A stretch of DNA of 64,000 bases, taken from Trebouxia sp. TZW2008 (Eukaryota > Chlorophyta > Trebouxiophyceae > Trebouxiales > Trebouxiaceae). Within the stretch, counting starts at the first letter, position 1. Each line of letters begins with the position of its first letter. The position numbers were made by a program, and so were the translations under genes. The DNA is taken from NCBI GenBank assembly GCA_002118135.1, contig BDIU01000004.1, forward strand, positions 186,001-250,000, read 5' to 3'. Positions 50,896-63,100 of this stretch are shown piece by piece. Under the pieces are notes generated by a model. That model was given only the letters and a program-made list of their open reading frames with translations, ran no database searches and was not told the origin of the DNA.

Positions 50896-52995
50896 ATGGC
50901 CGTCAAGGTTGTTGAGCTGAAGCGCATCGCATACGACACAGGGCTCGTACCGGCAGAGGGCTCGGAGGTATGCTGCGAGTTTGCTGCACCAGCAAAGCTC
51001 AACAACAAGGACGCAGCAGGACACGCTTTCCACGCGTTTGCTCTGCGCCAAGCCGGACATGTTGGTGAGTCCAACTTGTGTTGCACGTGACAGAGCGACT
51101 GTACTGCAAACGTTGATTTTGAGGGAGCCGTTGGTGTCTCTGCTACCTAAGATCACTGCCATAGTCGCTGCTTGCAGTGACCTGACAGTGCTCATTGTCT
51201 TGCTGCTTGTGCGTACAAGTTTTCACCGGTCCAAGCTGGTGCATTGACGCTTGCAATTGCTCAGTACCTGTCTGGCTATGTTGCAAGTCGAGACTTACAC
51301 AAGGCAAGCACTGCACTGGCGTGAGCAGCAAAAGTGATCAAAGATCTTGACTGCTTGCAGAGAAAATTGCTGAGGAAGAAGACACTGCAGAGTCTGGCCC
51401 TGACAGACCTTCCACTCCCTCAGCAGATGAGTTTTACTCTGCCAGGTACATTTCATTTTCATGCAGTATTTTGTGATGCCATGCTGCTTTCATGCATATT
51501 TGACAAGCAAGGCATGCGGTCTTATGCATCACTGGTCAGGATCCAATTTGGTTTTCTTGCATGCTTTCAAGCAAAGCGTCGAGTTGTTGATCTCTGCCCT
51601 TGAAGTTATTTCCATATAAATCTGGTTGTGACGCCATGCTACTGTCTTGCATCCCACAAGCAAGGTATGCCATTATCACATTTGCCCCGCAAGCTGTGTA
51701 TAGCATAGCAACAAGCACATATGTCTCAGCTTTGAAGCTCAGACTGTGCTGACACAAAAAGCTTGCGTGTCATGAACTTCTCACTGCTTTGTATATGTAC
51801 ATGCTATGATCCTGGGCTGCCTTTGAACACAAAGCCTCCCGTCCTGATGCCTAAAGGCAAAGACTTTCTCTCTTCTTTTCTTTGCACGCTTTGTACAGGT
51901 ACATGCTGCAACAGCATAACCTCATGATCAGGACTGATAGACTCACATTGCAGGTGGCAGCACAAGGGCAAGAAGAAGAAGCAGTCAGACAAGGAGGACC
52001 TGTACGCCTTGATAGGTCTTGCCAATGAGCGCTGGACAGCCAATGATAACCAGATCAAGCTAGGTCAGCCTCCTTGCCGTGTCTGCAGTTGTGGTGACGT
52101 GTTTGCACGATCCTGGCGGTTTGGCGTGGCATTGAACGCACAGCCCACCATGCGAGGAACAGTTCTTGGTTGCTGCGTCAATTTAGCAGCAATGCTACTG
52201 ATGGCCACAAAGCACAGCTCCTGCTGCTGGTTGACTAACAATACAAGATTCGGAAATTTCACACTGAGGATGCCAAGCTTCCCTAAATCAGTATAGTGAC
52301 GATTGTTACTCTGCTTGGCCATGATGTGCAATTGTGAGAGCTGCACACATCACAGGTCAACCAATGAGGCTTGTGTTGTGTTACAGCGTATAGAAAAGCT
52401 GCTCTAGAGTACCACCCAGACAAGGCAGGGGCGGCGGTAGCAGATGAAGCTAAGAAGAAGCAGATTGAGGAGCACTTTCAGAAGATCCAGGATGCATATG
52501 AGACTCTGTCAGATCCAGCCAAGAGACGAGAATATGATTCCATCGATGACTTTGATGACACTCTGCCAAGCTCAGCCGCTCCTGCTGACTTCTTCAAGGT
52601 TAGTTTCAAAGTTTGCCTGCTGTGCTTTGCATGCTGTGCTGTGAAATTTTGATGTCATTTCACAGACAGCTTTGATGATACTCAGCTGCGATTGCTGACC
52701 TCTTCAAGGTCAGTCTCAAGTTTTGCCTGCTGTGCTTTGCATGCTGTGCTTTGCATGCTGTGCTGTGCTGTTTGGTGTCAGCACAACTTCACAGATGATG
52801 CTGATAAAAATAGCAACATACTCACGCAGCAGCTGCAGCAGCACAATACCTATTGGAAAGCAGCAGCAGCAGCAGCAGCAGCAGAGTACGCAATGAAAAG
52901 CGGCAGCAGCAGCACAGTAAGTATCTGAAAAGCAGCAGCAACAGCAGCAGCAGAGTACGCAATGAAAAGCGGCAGCAGCAGCACAGTAAGTATCT

Positions 52996-53055
<60 letters not shown>

Positions 53056-56000
53056 GCACAAGCAGCTTTGGGAAGCAAAGGCATGGACAGGCCTCCGCTT
53101 TAACCCTGACTTAGGCAGCATGCTAGAAGATGAGCAGTCATTGCTATTAGCAATCGACAGGCAGCTCCTCTCACAGAATTAAAGCTGCAGTCAGCCATCT
53201 GTAATGGATCAGCATGTGTACAGACCAGTCTCTTTGGTGACTGCAAGTTCCTAATAGGGCCTTTGATCGTGACCAGCATAGACACGCATGTCCTATGTGG
53301 TCAGTGCACTGCCTGTTTCAAGCGCAGCAGCAGGTGGTCAGTCAATCAGCCAGTTCCACATGTGGGCAGTGAAGAGACGCCATGCATATCAGTCACCGTT
53401 ACGCTTTTGACAACCCATCAAGACTCTCTGCAGTTTTGCCTCGTCAGCAAATTCCCGTCTCAGGTCTGGCACTGCGTTCAAGCGTAACAGTGGGTGGTCA
53501 GTCAGTCAGTCAGCCAGTGGCTGATGTGGGCAATGAGGAGACAGCACATGCTGCAGTGACCATTCAGGCCTGTCAATTGCGGTTTCAAGTTTTACTGAAA
53601 TGCTGTAAGACAGTGCCTCAACAGGAGCTTTGTGTTTCAGGTGTTTGGCCCAGCATTCAAGCGCAATAGTCGGTGGTCGGTTAGTCAGCCAGTGCCTGAT
53701 GTGGGCAATGAAGAGACGCCATACAATGCAGTGGACAAGTTCTACGACTTCTGGTTTGCCTTCAAGAGCTGGAGGGAGTTTCCCCATGCAGATGAGGAAG
53801 ACGTAGAGCAGGCTGAAAGCAGAGAGGAGAAGAGGTATGCATCGCAAAATGTGTTGAGTGTGGGTTGTGATTTCATGAAGCCAACAGTTGTTGTTGTCTG
53901 ATCAGTCAGCATGTCGAAACAATAGCTTACCTGATGCAGCTGGCGTTTGTTAAATGCTTTCTTGCTGAAGTCATCACTCCTGGCTGCTGATCAAACTGCA
54001 TGTGATAACGCAGGTTGTCTGTGACCTCAAATATAAGGCATCGGCATTGACATCAGATGCTGTTTGCTCTTGCAGGTACATTGAGAGGTACAACAACAAG
54101 CTGAGGCAGCCAGCCAAGAAAGAGGAGGGCCGCCGCCTGAAGCAGTTTGTCAATGATGCTTTTGCCCAGGATCCACGTATTCTGCAGCGCCGCGCAGAAG
54201 AGAAGGCTCAAAGGTGTGCTATCACCGCTGCTGTGACCAAGACTGGGTTTGTGAACGATACTGTAATCACTACTGCAGCTTTTGAGTGCTGTGTCCTTGT
54301 AAATTGCATTTGGCTGCAGCTGTTCCAGGATCTGAGTGTTTCAAGTAGATGGCATGCTCAAGCGTCGTTGCAATCAGGCCGCCCTGTGCAAGCCGCAAGT
54401 ATTGCTGCATCATGCAAATCTTGCATCAACAACCTGTACACAGTAGATGTAGATGGTTCAATCAGCGTTCATAGTTAGCACTCATGCGAGTGCATGATCT
54501 GCTTGGATCATGCTCTCTCTGTCTTAAGGTATACAAAGGATCTGGGTCTGGGTCTTGCCAACACCTCGCCCACTTTGCAAGATGCAGCTGCAGGGGAAGA
54601 GCGGTATGTCCTGCAACGCGTTGCAAACACGGCTTATGTGATTGCAGGGAGAAGCGAAAACAGGATAAGGCAGCTGCCCGCAACAAGAAGGCGGAAGAAG
54701 AGAAAAGGGAAAAGGAGGAAGCGGCTGCAGCAGCTGCTGCTCAGGAGGCAGCTGCTGCGGAAGCTGCAGCAGATGCGCGCAAGGTCAGGCAGGTGGAGAA
54801 GAAGCTGATGCAGAAGCAGCGCAGCAAGCTGCGGTCCCTGTCAGCCTCCCTTGTCAGCAGTACGTCCATCTGCATTGTCACTGTCACTGCTCAGTTGCCA
54901 CGTGAAATACACATTGTCACTGTCACTGCTCAGTTGCCACGTGAAGTACACCTTACAACAGCTTCACGTTGATGCATGTCTGCATTGCTTGACAGCATCT
55001 TGTTGCCATGTGTCAGCATGTGGATCTCTGTGTCTGCAATTTTGAGTTTCGGTCTCATTTTGTGCCCACTCTGAAGCAGCCCTGTTAAGAAGCCCACCTG
55101 AGCTCAGCCCAGTTTCAATCGTTGATGTACTCATGCCATTCCTAAACTGCATGCTGCTTCTACATGTCTATGAATTCATCACATGGGATTTCCTACATGC
55201 TCGCAACTCAGGAGCTAGTGACTCTGGCATAGCTGCAGCTTTGCCCATTGTGCCCTTTCTGTCCTTCAGCTTGCAGATTATTTGCAAGGCTTGCACGGCA
55301 CAGATACACCAGGCAAGAGTCATAGAAAAGGCCAGAAATCAATATGTCTCATGTTGGTGCAGGTAAGTCATTTGAGGATGATGATGTGGAGCTGATCTGC
55401 AGCAAGTCAGGGCTGGAGCCCTTGCAAGCCCTCACACAAGCCCTGTCCGCCACTGAGTCAACTGAAGAGCAGCAATCTTTGCTACAGGTACTTGCTTGTC
55501 TGTTTGTTTTGCACTTAGTGCTGGGCAGCGTGAAGTGTTTGTTAGTCTGCCATAAGTTCCTGCGCATCTGGGCTTGTTGCAACCATTGCTGTTTAGTGCT
55601 TACTAGCCATCCTGTCGCCCTCTTGCTTGCACTGGTAAGCAGTCAGGCCTGTCCTGCTGCAGCCATGACAACACAGCATTTCAGTAACTATACTGGCAAC
55701 TGCAACTCACGGCAAAACGCCAAAGACACGTACCAATAGTCGCAATGCCTGGTTTAAAGATCAGGCTTGGTCATGACTGGTCTGCTTGTTGTATATATAG
55801 CGGCCTTGACTTGACCTGTTAAACAAACTTCAATGCTGTATTCCTGTGTACTGACGCGAGCAGTAGCATGCCAGGCGCTGGGCAGGGTCATGACACAGAA
55901 GGTCAATGGAAACATTCTGCATTCCAACACAGCTGCAATTCAGCTACCATCGGTCGAGCGCAACATCTAAGCACCATTGCAGCTGCGATAGCATGTATCT

Positions 56001-59000
56001 CAAGCTCCAAGGTGCAAGTGGCATGTGCAGGCGAGTGTGGAAGAGCTGCAAGGGGCAGAAGAAACAGAGAGGAGGGCTAAAGAAAGGGCCCTTAAGGTGG
56101 CAGCTGCCGAGGCAGCTGCTGAGAAGCGCAAGGCGACTCAGGCCCGAGTTGAGCGCATGAAAGAATGGGACGAGGAAGAAGTGCGCATGCTGGAGAAAGC
56201 GCTGGACAAGTTTCCTCAAGTGAGGGTGCTTCTGTTGCGTTTGAGGTCTTGTTGCAGCTTCTGAGTTACTCAGAGCATAGCTCAAAGGACATCAGTAAGG
56301 CAGATCTGATGCAGCATTTTTAGTCAGCCAGACATGCGTGCCTGACTGTCTGACCATGTATCAGTCAGTCTGTGACTGTGATTTTGATCGTTCTGCCTGC
56401 CTGTCTGTCTGTCTGTCTCTGCATGCCTGTATGCCCACTCAAGTTTACAACATATACAGTCTCACAAGTGTTTGAATGTGTGTTACAGGGACTGCTCATG
56501 TGATTAGATATGTCTGGTACATGCCTGAGATTTGCTTCATGACTTCCCAATGCAGGCTTGCAGCCTATGATGCCATTTGCAGTGCAAAGCAAATTGCAAC
56601 CTGATACTCAATATCACCAAGTGTCTCAGCTCTGGCTCTGCTCCTCTTCTTTTTTCTCACTTAGACTGACGAGGCACTTGCTGATTGCTGTCTGACTCTA
56701 TCTCATGTCCGGACCATAGCCGTATGCTTTGGGCGTCAGCGTTTTCAGCAAGGAACATCGTCATCAATCAGTGAGAGCATTGCCGCTCACAAAGCATGTC
56801 CTTGCCTTGCGTATGTAATTGCTCTGACTGAGTGACAACATTCTCTGCTTGGAGCGTTGAGTCCTGCTGTGACTTCATGTCAGGCATTTGATGCAAAATC
56901 AGCTGTATGGGCCAGAACTCCACTGTTGGCATGTAGTTTTGCATTGGTATTTGTGCTTGCATCAATTGTTGTCTTTTCATAACTTGAGAGCCACTCGCAC
57001 TTGCATTGTCAAAGGGACTCATGACAGAGTGATGCTCAAGCAGCTCAAATCCATCAAGGGGCTACTATTTTCCTGAGTATGTATTACAAGGGTGTTGCGG
57101 GTCCCAGTATTGCATGCTCAAAGGCACCCCAAAAGCTGAGATGTGGCAAAGCAGCATCAGCAGAGCTGCAACATGGTGCGTCCCAACAGCTTTCTAGCAA
57201 CAAAACAACACAGCATAGCAGCATCAACAGCACATGGCTGTGTGGCAGTGATGAGCTTTATACACAGCAGAAGTCTACATAGCACAGCAGCAACAGCATC
57301 AGGCAGCAAAGTCAGTGTCAAGCTCCCACACACGTGTAGAACACCATGCCTGCTCTGTTCAGGTTATAGTCAAAGTCTGTGACTGCATATGAGCAGACCC
57401 ACACAGACATAAACGTGTCAGGCAGTGAAGCAATGCCAAGTATCTACATACCGCCAATATGCTGCCGTCTCTGTGCAGGGTACAGCCAAGCGATGGAAGG
57501 TGGTCACTGCATATGTATGTACCTGCATAGAAGTGAAGGTGCTAAACATGGTGAAGCTGGGGCCAAAAAGCCACAAAAGCAAAGACAACACGCATCAGTC
57601 CAGCAATGGGCGACACTAAGTTTCAAAACACCTGATTGTGATGCTTTGTCTGTGTAGAGTACAGCAAAGTGATGGGAGGTTGTCACTGCGTATGTGCGTA
57701 CCTACACAGAAGAAGAGGTGCTCGACATAGTGAAGCATGGGCTGAAGAGCAGGCAGAGCAAAGCCAAGGCGGATTCCGTCCAGCAATGAGCAACGCTAAG
57801 TCTCAACATACCTGATTGTGATGCTTTGTCTGTGTAGGGTACAGCAAAGCGATGGGAGGTTGTCACTGCATATGTGCGTACCCGCACAGAAGAAGAGGTG
57901 CTCGACATGGTAAAGCATGGGCTGAAGAGCAGGCAAAGCAAAGCCAAGGCGGATCAGTTCAGCATAGCTAAGAAGCGGCAAGCCAACACCAGCATCAAGT
58001 CTGACCCCACTGGTCGCATGGAGTCTTTCACTGATGTCGATGTCAATATCTCAGGTATGGTCTGCTGCTGTCTCCTTCACTGTAGCCCTGCATCAGCATC
58101 AAGTCTAGTCCCATTGGTTGTAGAGCCTTTCACTGATGTGGATGTCAACATCTCAGGTACAGCCCGCTGTTGTCTCCTCCTGTTTGTGAATTAGATCAGG
58201 GTCAAGTCTGACCCCACCAGACGCATTGAGTCCTTCACATATGTGGATGTCAACATCTCAGGTGTCACCCGCTGCTGCTTTCCTTGTTTTGTACCTACAG
58301 TAGGCATGCTCACTTGGGACAGACTCCTATAATGACGAGGGTGTTTGAATGTTCAGCATTGCATGAACAGAAAGGCAGCAAGGCGCAGTGCATGCAGATG
58401 GCACACACTTGACATCTTTAAGCATGCCACTGCTACACCCAGTGCAGTCAAGCCAGCAGCATGCCTGTCCACAAGAGTGCGGTCTTCAATGCACATGGCA
58501 GCCAGACCATGTAAACTGAACTTTTTGCACACACACACAATACTATTGAACAGAAGTCATGCAGGAGTTGTATGTTGTCTTGCTACTTGAAATAGTGTCA
58601 TGTCTAAAATGTCATTTTGGGCCTTCACTCATGTTGGCGTTCTGTAGTGCATAAGTGAGCTTCCGTAGTCTCAGCCGGTGAGCTGATATGTTTGCTGCTG
58701 CCGTAGGCCAAGCAGTGCATGCCATGTCAAATGGCAGCTCACCATCACAAGACGCGCATCACAGCCCCACAGCAAACGGCTCCACAACAGATCCCACCAA
58801 GCAGAAGGCACCCCAGCAGCCTGGCCCCCCACCTGAAGAGCCCAAACCCCAAAAGCAGCCTGCTGACTCCCCTAACCCTCAAGCCACCCCCCAAGCACCC
58901 ACCCAGGCCCAGGCCAATGGCAATGGCAACTCCCCTGCTGCAGCGCCTGCTAGTGATGCTGTGGACTGGACACCAGAGCAGCAAGCACTGCTGGTGAAGG

Positions 59001-59428
59001 CTATCAAGGAAGTCAGTAAGGATGCCTCTGACAGGTAAAGCCTTATTCCAAACAGGCCAGAGGCAAATGCAAACCTTGCACTGCGCATCAGTCTGCGTTG
59101 AATCGCGCATGCATTTCTGCTGAAGAAGAAAACATTGGTTAAAGTGACTGCAGATGATGTCTTGTCCTTGCGTTCAACCAGCATTTGGCTCGATCAAGCA
59201 ATGCAGCGTCAGAGCTGTCTGTACCTGTGCTGCACAAGCTTTGTAAGACGCCAAACAGTGCCAAATGCATGCCAGAAACAGGATTGTATTTGAATGCATT
59301 GGTTGTGGTGGCAATGCAGGTGGACACAAGTTGCAGCCTTGGTGCCAGGCAAGACTAGGGTGCAGTGCCAGCGCCGTTTCAAGGAGCTTAAGAGTGATTT
59401 TAGGGCAAAGAAGGAGAGCACGTCATAG
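50896..59428 (+). CDS. glsA: GlsA/Zuotin-related factor (DNAJC2-type) J-domain and SANT protein
   Basis: Exons: 50896-51064, 51360-51446, 51954-52063, 52387-52598, 53641-53834, 54077-54212, about 54647-54860, about 55372-55489, 56031-56219, 57839-58054, 58708-59034 and 59319-59428. Order of domains is as in the family: short N-terminal region, J domain DLYALIGL...AYRKAALEYHPDKAG (HPD present), zuotin-homology block VFGPAFKRNSRWS...NAVDKFYDFWFAFKSWREF, a basic Lys/Glu/Ala coiled coil (ribosome-binding in Zuotin), then SANT 1 WDEEEVRMLEKALDKFP...RWEVVTAYV and SANT 2 VDWTPEQQALLVKAI...WTQVATLVPGKTRVQCQRRFKEL. Known roles: Hsp70 co-chaperone at the ribosome exit tunnel, and chromatin. In Volvox GlsA is needed for asymmetric division. 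ATG at 50896 gives the expected MAVKVVELKR start. Introns are full of exon copies. Confidence 0.9.
52655..52735 (+). repeat. Partial copy of the J-domain exon end
   Basis: CAGCTTTGATGATACTCAGCTGC...GACCTCTTCAAGGTCAG at 52672-52712 mirrors the exon end at 52547-52604 and its donor. The following intron start (GTTTGCCTGCTGTGCTTTGC) is copied too. Confidence 0.65.
52855..53055 (+). repeat. CAG-repeat array with a longer duplicated unit, intronic
   Basis: Runs of (CAG)n/(AGC)n at 52860-52884 and 52998-53055. Between them the unit starting AGAGTACGCAATGAAAAGCG occurs twice, at about 52885 and 52950, each followed by AGCACAGTAAGTATCT. The polyserine and polyleucine frames here are artefacts of the repeat. 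Confidence 0.85.
53295..53640 (+). repeat. Two upstream pseudo-copies of the zuotin-homology exon
   Basis: Real exon: 53641-53834. Copies: about 53313-53400 (TGTTTCAAGCGCAGCAGCAGG...) and about 53463-53560 (GCGTTCAAGCGTAACAGTGGG...). Both keep the TTTGGTCAGTCAGCCAGT and GTGGGCAATGAAGAGAC stretches, but have lost the frame. Both stop before the conserved FYDFWFAF part. Confidence 0.75.
57425..57835 (+). repeat. Upstream pseudo-copies of the SANT-1 end exon
   Basis: Relative to the real exon 57839-58054, copies start at about 57474 and 57656. Each begins with a (G)GGTACAGC.AA.CGATGG sequence after a tag/cag acceptor and runs through the TACAGAAGAAGAGGTGCTCGACA part. The second is nearly full for 130 bp, but ends early in GACGCTAAGTCTCAACATACC, which is itself a repeated spacer. 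Confidence 0.75.
58078..58270 (+). repeat. Downstream pseudo-copies of the same exon's 3' end
   Basis: The segment ending TCACTGATGTCGATGTCAAT + ATCTCAG/gt at 58054 recurs at 58125-58158 and 58229-58262, each preceded by a degenerate ATCAAGTCTGACCCCAC. With the upstream copies the exon is present in at least five full or partial versions. Confidence 0.75.
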
Positions 59429-60162
59429 TGACAGGAATTGTGGGTGGGTTTAGGTGTGTGTTGGTTGTGTGTTGTGCTGCAGCAGAAGCTGCAGATGCGG
59501 CATTCTTGTTTTGTTGAGGCATTGGAACGACAAGTTGCTTGCAAATTGCTACAGCTAGGCTGCAAGCCTTTGAGTAATGTTTTTTAGCTTCAGCTTGAAG
59601 GTCTCTGATTTTGGTACATGCCTGCTAGATGTCATGATAGCCTATATTTAGCTGCGTAGTGTCAGATGATCACCTTGGTAGGCCTAGCAAACGAACACTA
59701 GCATGAACGGATTGATCTGACTTCATACAAAGTGAGATTTTCAGTATTGATGACCAGTGCAAACAATTGTAAAGATTGTTTTTACCCTGATCTGCAAGGT
59801 CTTGCCAGCTGCTCTTGCGCAGCAACAGCAGCAGCAGTTCTCAAGGTACTTCACGTGCAACAAAAACAGCTCTCATCTTTATGTCTTGTGCTTTTCAGCG
59901 ATCACAAGTTGATACCTGGCTAGCACGCAGACCATAAACGTGATCACTGTTTTGTTTTCAGAGTTGGATCTACCTAGCACAATAGCTCCGCCATCTACAT
60001 TTGGTGCTCACTACCTTCAGTTGGACAAGGCCAACCACAATTCATTTGTTCCAATATACAAGGAAAGGCGCACAACACGAATGTGCATCAGTCAGTCAGA
60101 GAAGGCATGCTGCGGTCCTTCAAGGTCTCTCAAACACGCCATAGACCTTTATTTTGCTTTCA
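59429..60162. other. Convergent intergenic region
   Basis: Lies between two stop codons facing each other (59428 on plus, 60163 on minus). No gene seen. TGTAA occurs near 59769. A short (CAG)n occurs near 59825. Confidence 0.4.
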
Positions 60163-63100
60163 TCAATCAATTTCGATTGTGCCGTCGTCAAGATCATGCT
60201 CATCAGACTGCTGCCTCACTTCAGACCAAGCCCCTTCCTTCACCTTGGACTGCTTCTTGACAGCCGCCAGAAACGTCTTGTGATCACCACTCTGCATGTT
60301 CACACCTTTGACAGGCTGGTCATTCTCAGTATGGCTGCTGCCACTGCCGCCACCGCTGCTGCCGGCAGGACCCTCTTCTTCTTCCTCAGCATCACCACTG
60401 CTTGGCCTGTCTTCATCAAAGGTGTGTGAAGGGTAACCTGACTGCTCGGCAGGCTCAGCTGACATGTCCCTGACATCTTCATCTTGCGCATTTTCGCTGT
60501 TCATGTCGATGTCATCCTCCTTGTCATTCTCACTTTGAGCCCAAGCAGTCCAAGCCCAATTTAGAGGCCCTGCTGTTGCCTGTTGCACATCAAGGCCATG
60601 TGTCACATACTCTCATGTGCAAGTGCCCTTTTCAGTCTCAATGTCATGTGTTAGAGCTCTGACTGCTTGCATGATAGCCAGCTGTGGGCTTTCTGATCAT
60701 GCATAATTGACTATGCAGTACAACAGTGCGTGCTGCATTTGCCTGTCTAGCTGCATGGCCCTTGAAGGAAAGTCATGCATGCAACTTTGGCAAACAAGCT
60801 GCAGTTGCACAGAACAGCAGCATCAGAGAGCAATCAGGCTTGCTTCACAAGGCTGATTCAGACACTGCTGTGCTGCACAGATTGTGTCTTGCCACATTGC
60901 TTGAATCCTATATTGTGCAGGAAGGTAGCCAGCTAATCAGCAAGCAACGCACTGTCCACAGCTGTATACTGGAGAAAAGAATACAAGGCATGTATTGACT
61001 TTGACTGATTGTGAACCAGAAACACCAAAACAAGAAGCAGTGAGCATGTGCAGCATGAGATTGTACCGCAGCATGCTTGCCCTTCTTCTTGACGCGGGAC
61101 ACCTCTGAGTCATCATCCACTGCAGAGCGCTTCCTGTGACTGGCATCGCTACTCACACTCGCCTGCTCTGGCTCCTGCAACTGCAAATGCTGCATCGGTA
61201 ACCGCTGCTGTTGCTGCTGCTGATGCTGCTGCTGTGCACCCCGCCGCTGATCATCCTCCTGCTGGTCATCCTGTTGCTGCCGATGCTGAGGCTGCTGCTG
61301 TTGCCTTGACTGCAGTTTTGGCTGCGGCCTGTTGGGCCTGGAGGTGGCGCGAGTGGGTTTCCCTTCAAACTTCGTGACCCGTGTTGCTGCCTGGAACTCC
61401 TTCTGTGTTGGCCCCTTGGAGTCTGCCTGGCGCCCTGCATGATAGCAACACAGCGCATTTGCAGCACAACTCTAGCATGACTAGGCTAAACATGCCTTCA
61501 CTTCACTTTGCATCAGCAAAATGCTGCATGTCAAGCTGTCAGACCAACGAAATAAGCCATCCGCACATCAGTGGTGACACAAGATGAGACATCTGAAGGC
61601 ATGCACTCGCTCACCCACCCACACACCCACATACCCACCACCCCAATCGACCACGCACTCACTCACTCATGCATTTGCCCATTCATGCACTCTCCTGCCC
61701 ACCTGCCCAGCCTGCCACTGTTCAGCACTATCACCATTGTAGGCAACAGGCAGTTGACCATGCGGCAAGTTGCATACAGCAGACAATTGAAAGTTGCCCA
61801 GGCAAAATCAAGTGCCCCACCTTCTGGGGTGTCTGCAAAGAAACTGGGGTCCAGGACCCGTTTGAGCTCCAGGAACAGCCCACAGCAACACGCAGCAGAC
61901 AAGCTACAGCTCCCAACCGCTTTTCATCAGGCAAAATGCAGACTACAAAAATTGCATGCAAATGATTGGAGATGCATGCACATTAAAAGCTCACCTTCTG
62001 GGGTGTCTGCAAAGAAAGTGGGCTCCAGGACCCAGTTGAGCTCCATGAGCAGGCGCATGGCAGCCCAGCGCTGCGCCATCTTTTTGCTGCTGGCAGTAGC
62101 CTCCACTACATGGTGCCCATCCATCACATGTATAGCCTCACAAAATTGCCCACTGCAGTCATACAGCACATGATTGCAAACGGTTGAATCAAATCTGCAG
62201 TCCAACTATGATGATGCATCATGCAGCCAACTGCTGCTGGCAGTAGCCTCCACTACATTGTGCCCATCGTGGCCTCTATGGCCTCACAGAAGTGCCCACT
62301 GCAGTCATACAGAGCTCAATCACATTTAAGTAATCATGCATCAGATTGCTGGTGCAGGCGCATGGGGGGAAGGGGGCAGCAGCGCTGCGCCATGTTCCTG
62401 CTGCTGACAGTGGCCTCCAGTACATAGTGCTCATCCATCACGCATATGGCTTCACGGAAGCCCCGCTTCAGGAGCAAAGTCTAATCCCATGACTTTGTTT
62501 GCTGTGTTACTTCGGGCAACATCAATAGGCTAACGCATTTTGTGTGTGGGCGGACTCTGTGAGTCACTGTAGTCACATTGTGCAGTGAAACCAAAGATCA
62601 CAATGCACCAATACCAGAGTGCATCTTGCAGTCAAACCAGCCACATCAACAGGACATAGTAGCGCAAAGCATCAGTTGTCTCAAGATGCAAATTGCCGTT
62701 TTTTTCCTAAACTGTACAGAAAAAGAGATACAGAGACAAAAGAGGAAACCAACCATTAAGCCCCCCCTCGTAATAAATTGAGACAAAAAGGATGCGCCAG
62801 CCAATCAACATGACCTTTGCTGAATGACATTTTCATGTGCCTGGCAGCAAAGGCTGCATGGAAGACCCCTGTTTACACCTCTCTTGCACACTCAATCTCA
62901 AAGAGACCTTGATGCACAAGCAGGTCATGTGCATTGATCAAGCATCAGCTAGTAACCTAAGCAGGTGTATGCAGTGCTGACCTGGTAGCTTGCAGGGTTC
63001 TGGGCTTGACCTCCTTAGGGTAGGCCTGCTGCAGGGTGGCGAGGGCGTTGTTCTCAGTAATCTGGAAATTCCCAGCCTGCCCTGCAGGGGCACCCGGATT

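Noticed and set aside
52822..53182. Poly-Leu, poly-Ala and poly-Ser frames
   Set aside because: CAG-repeat artefacts; the array lies in a GlsA intron.
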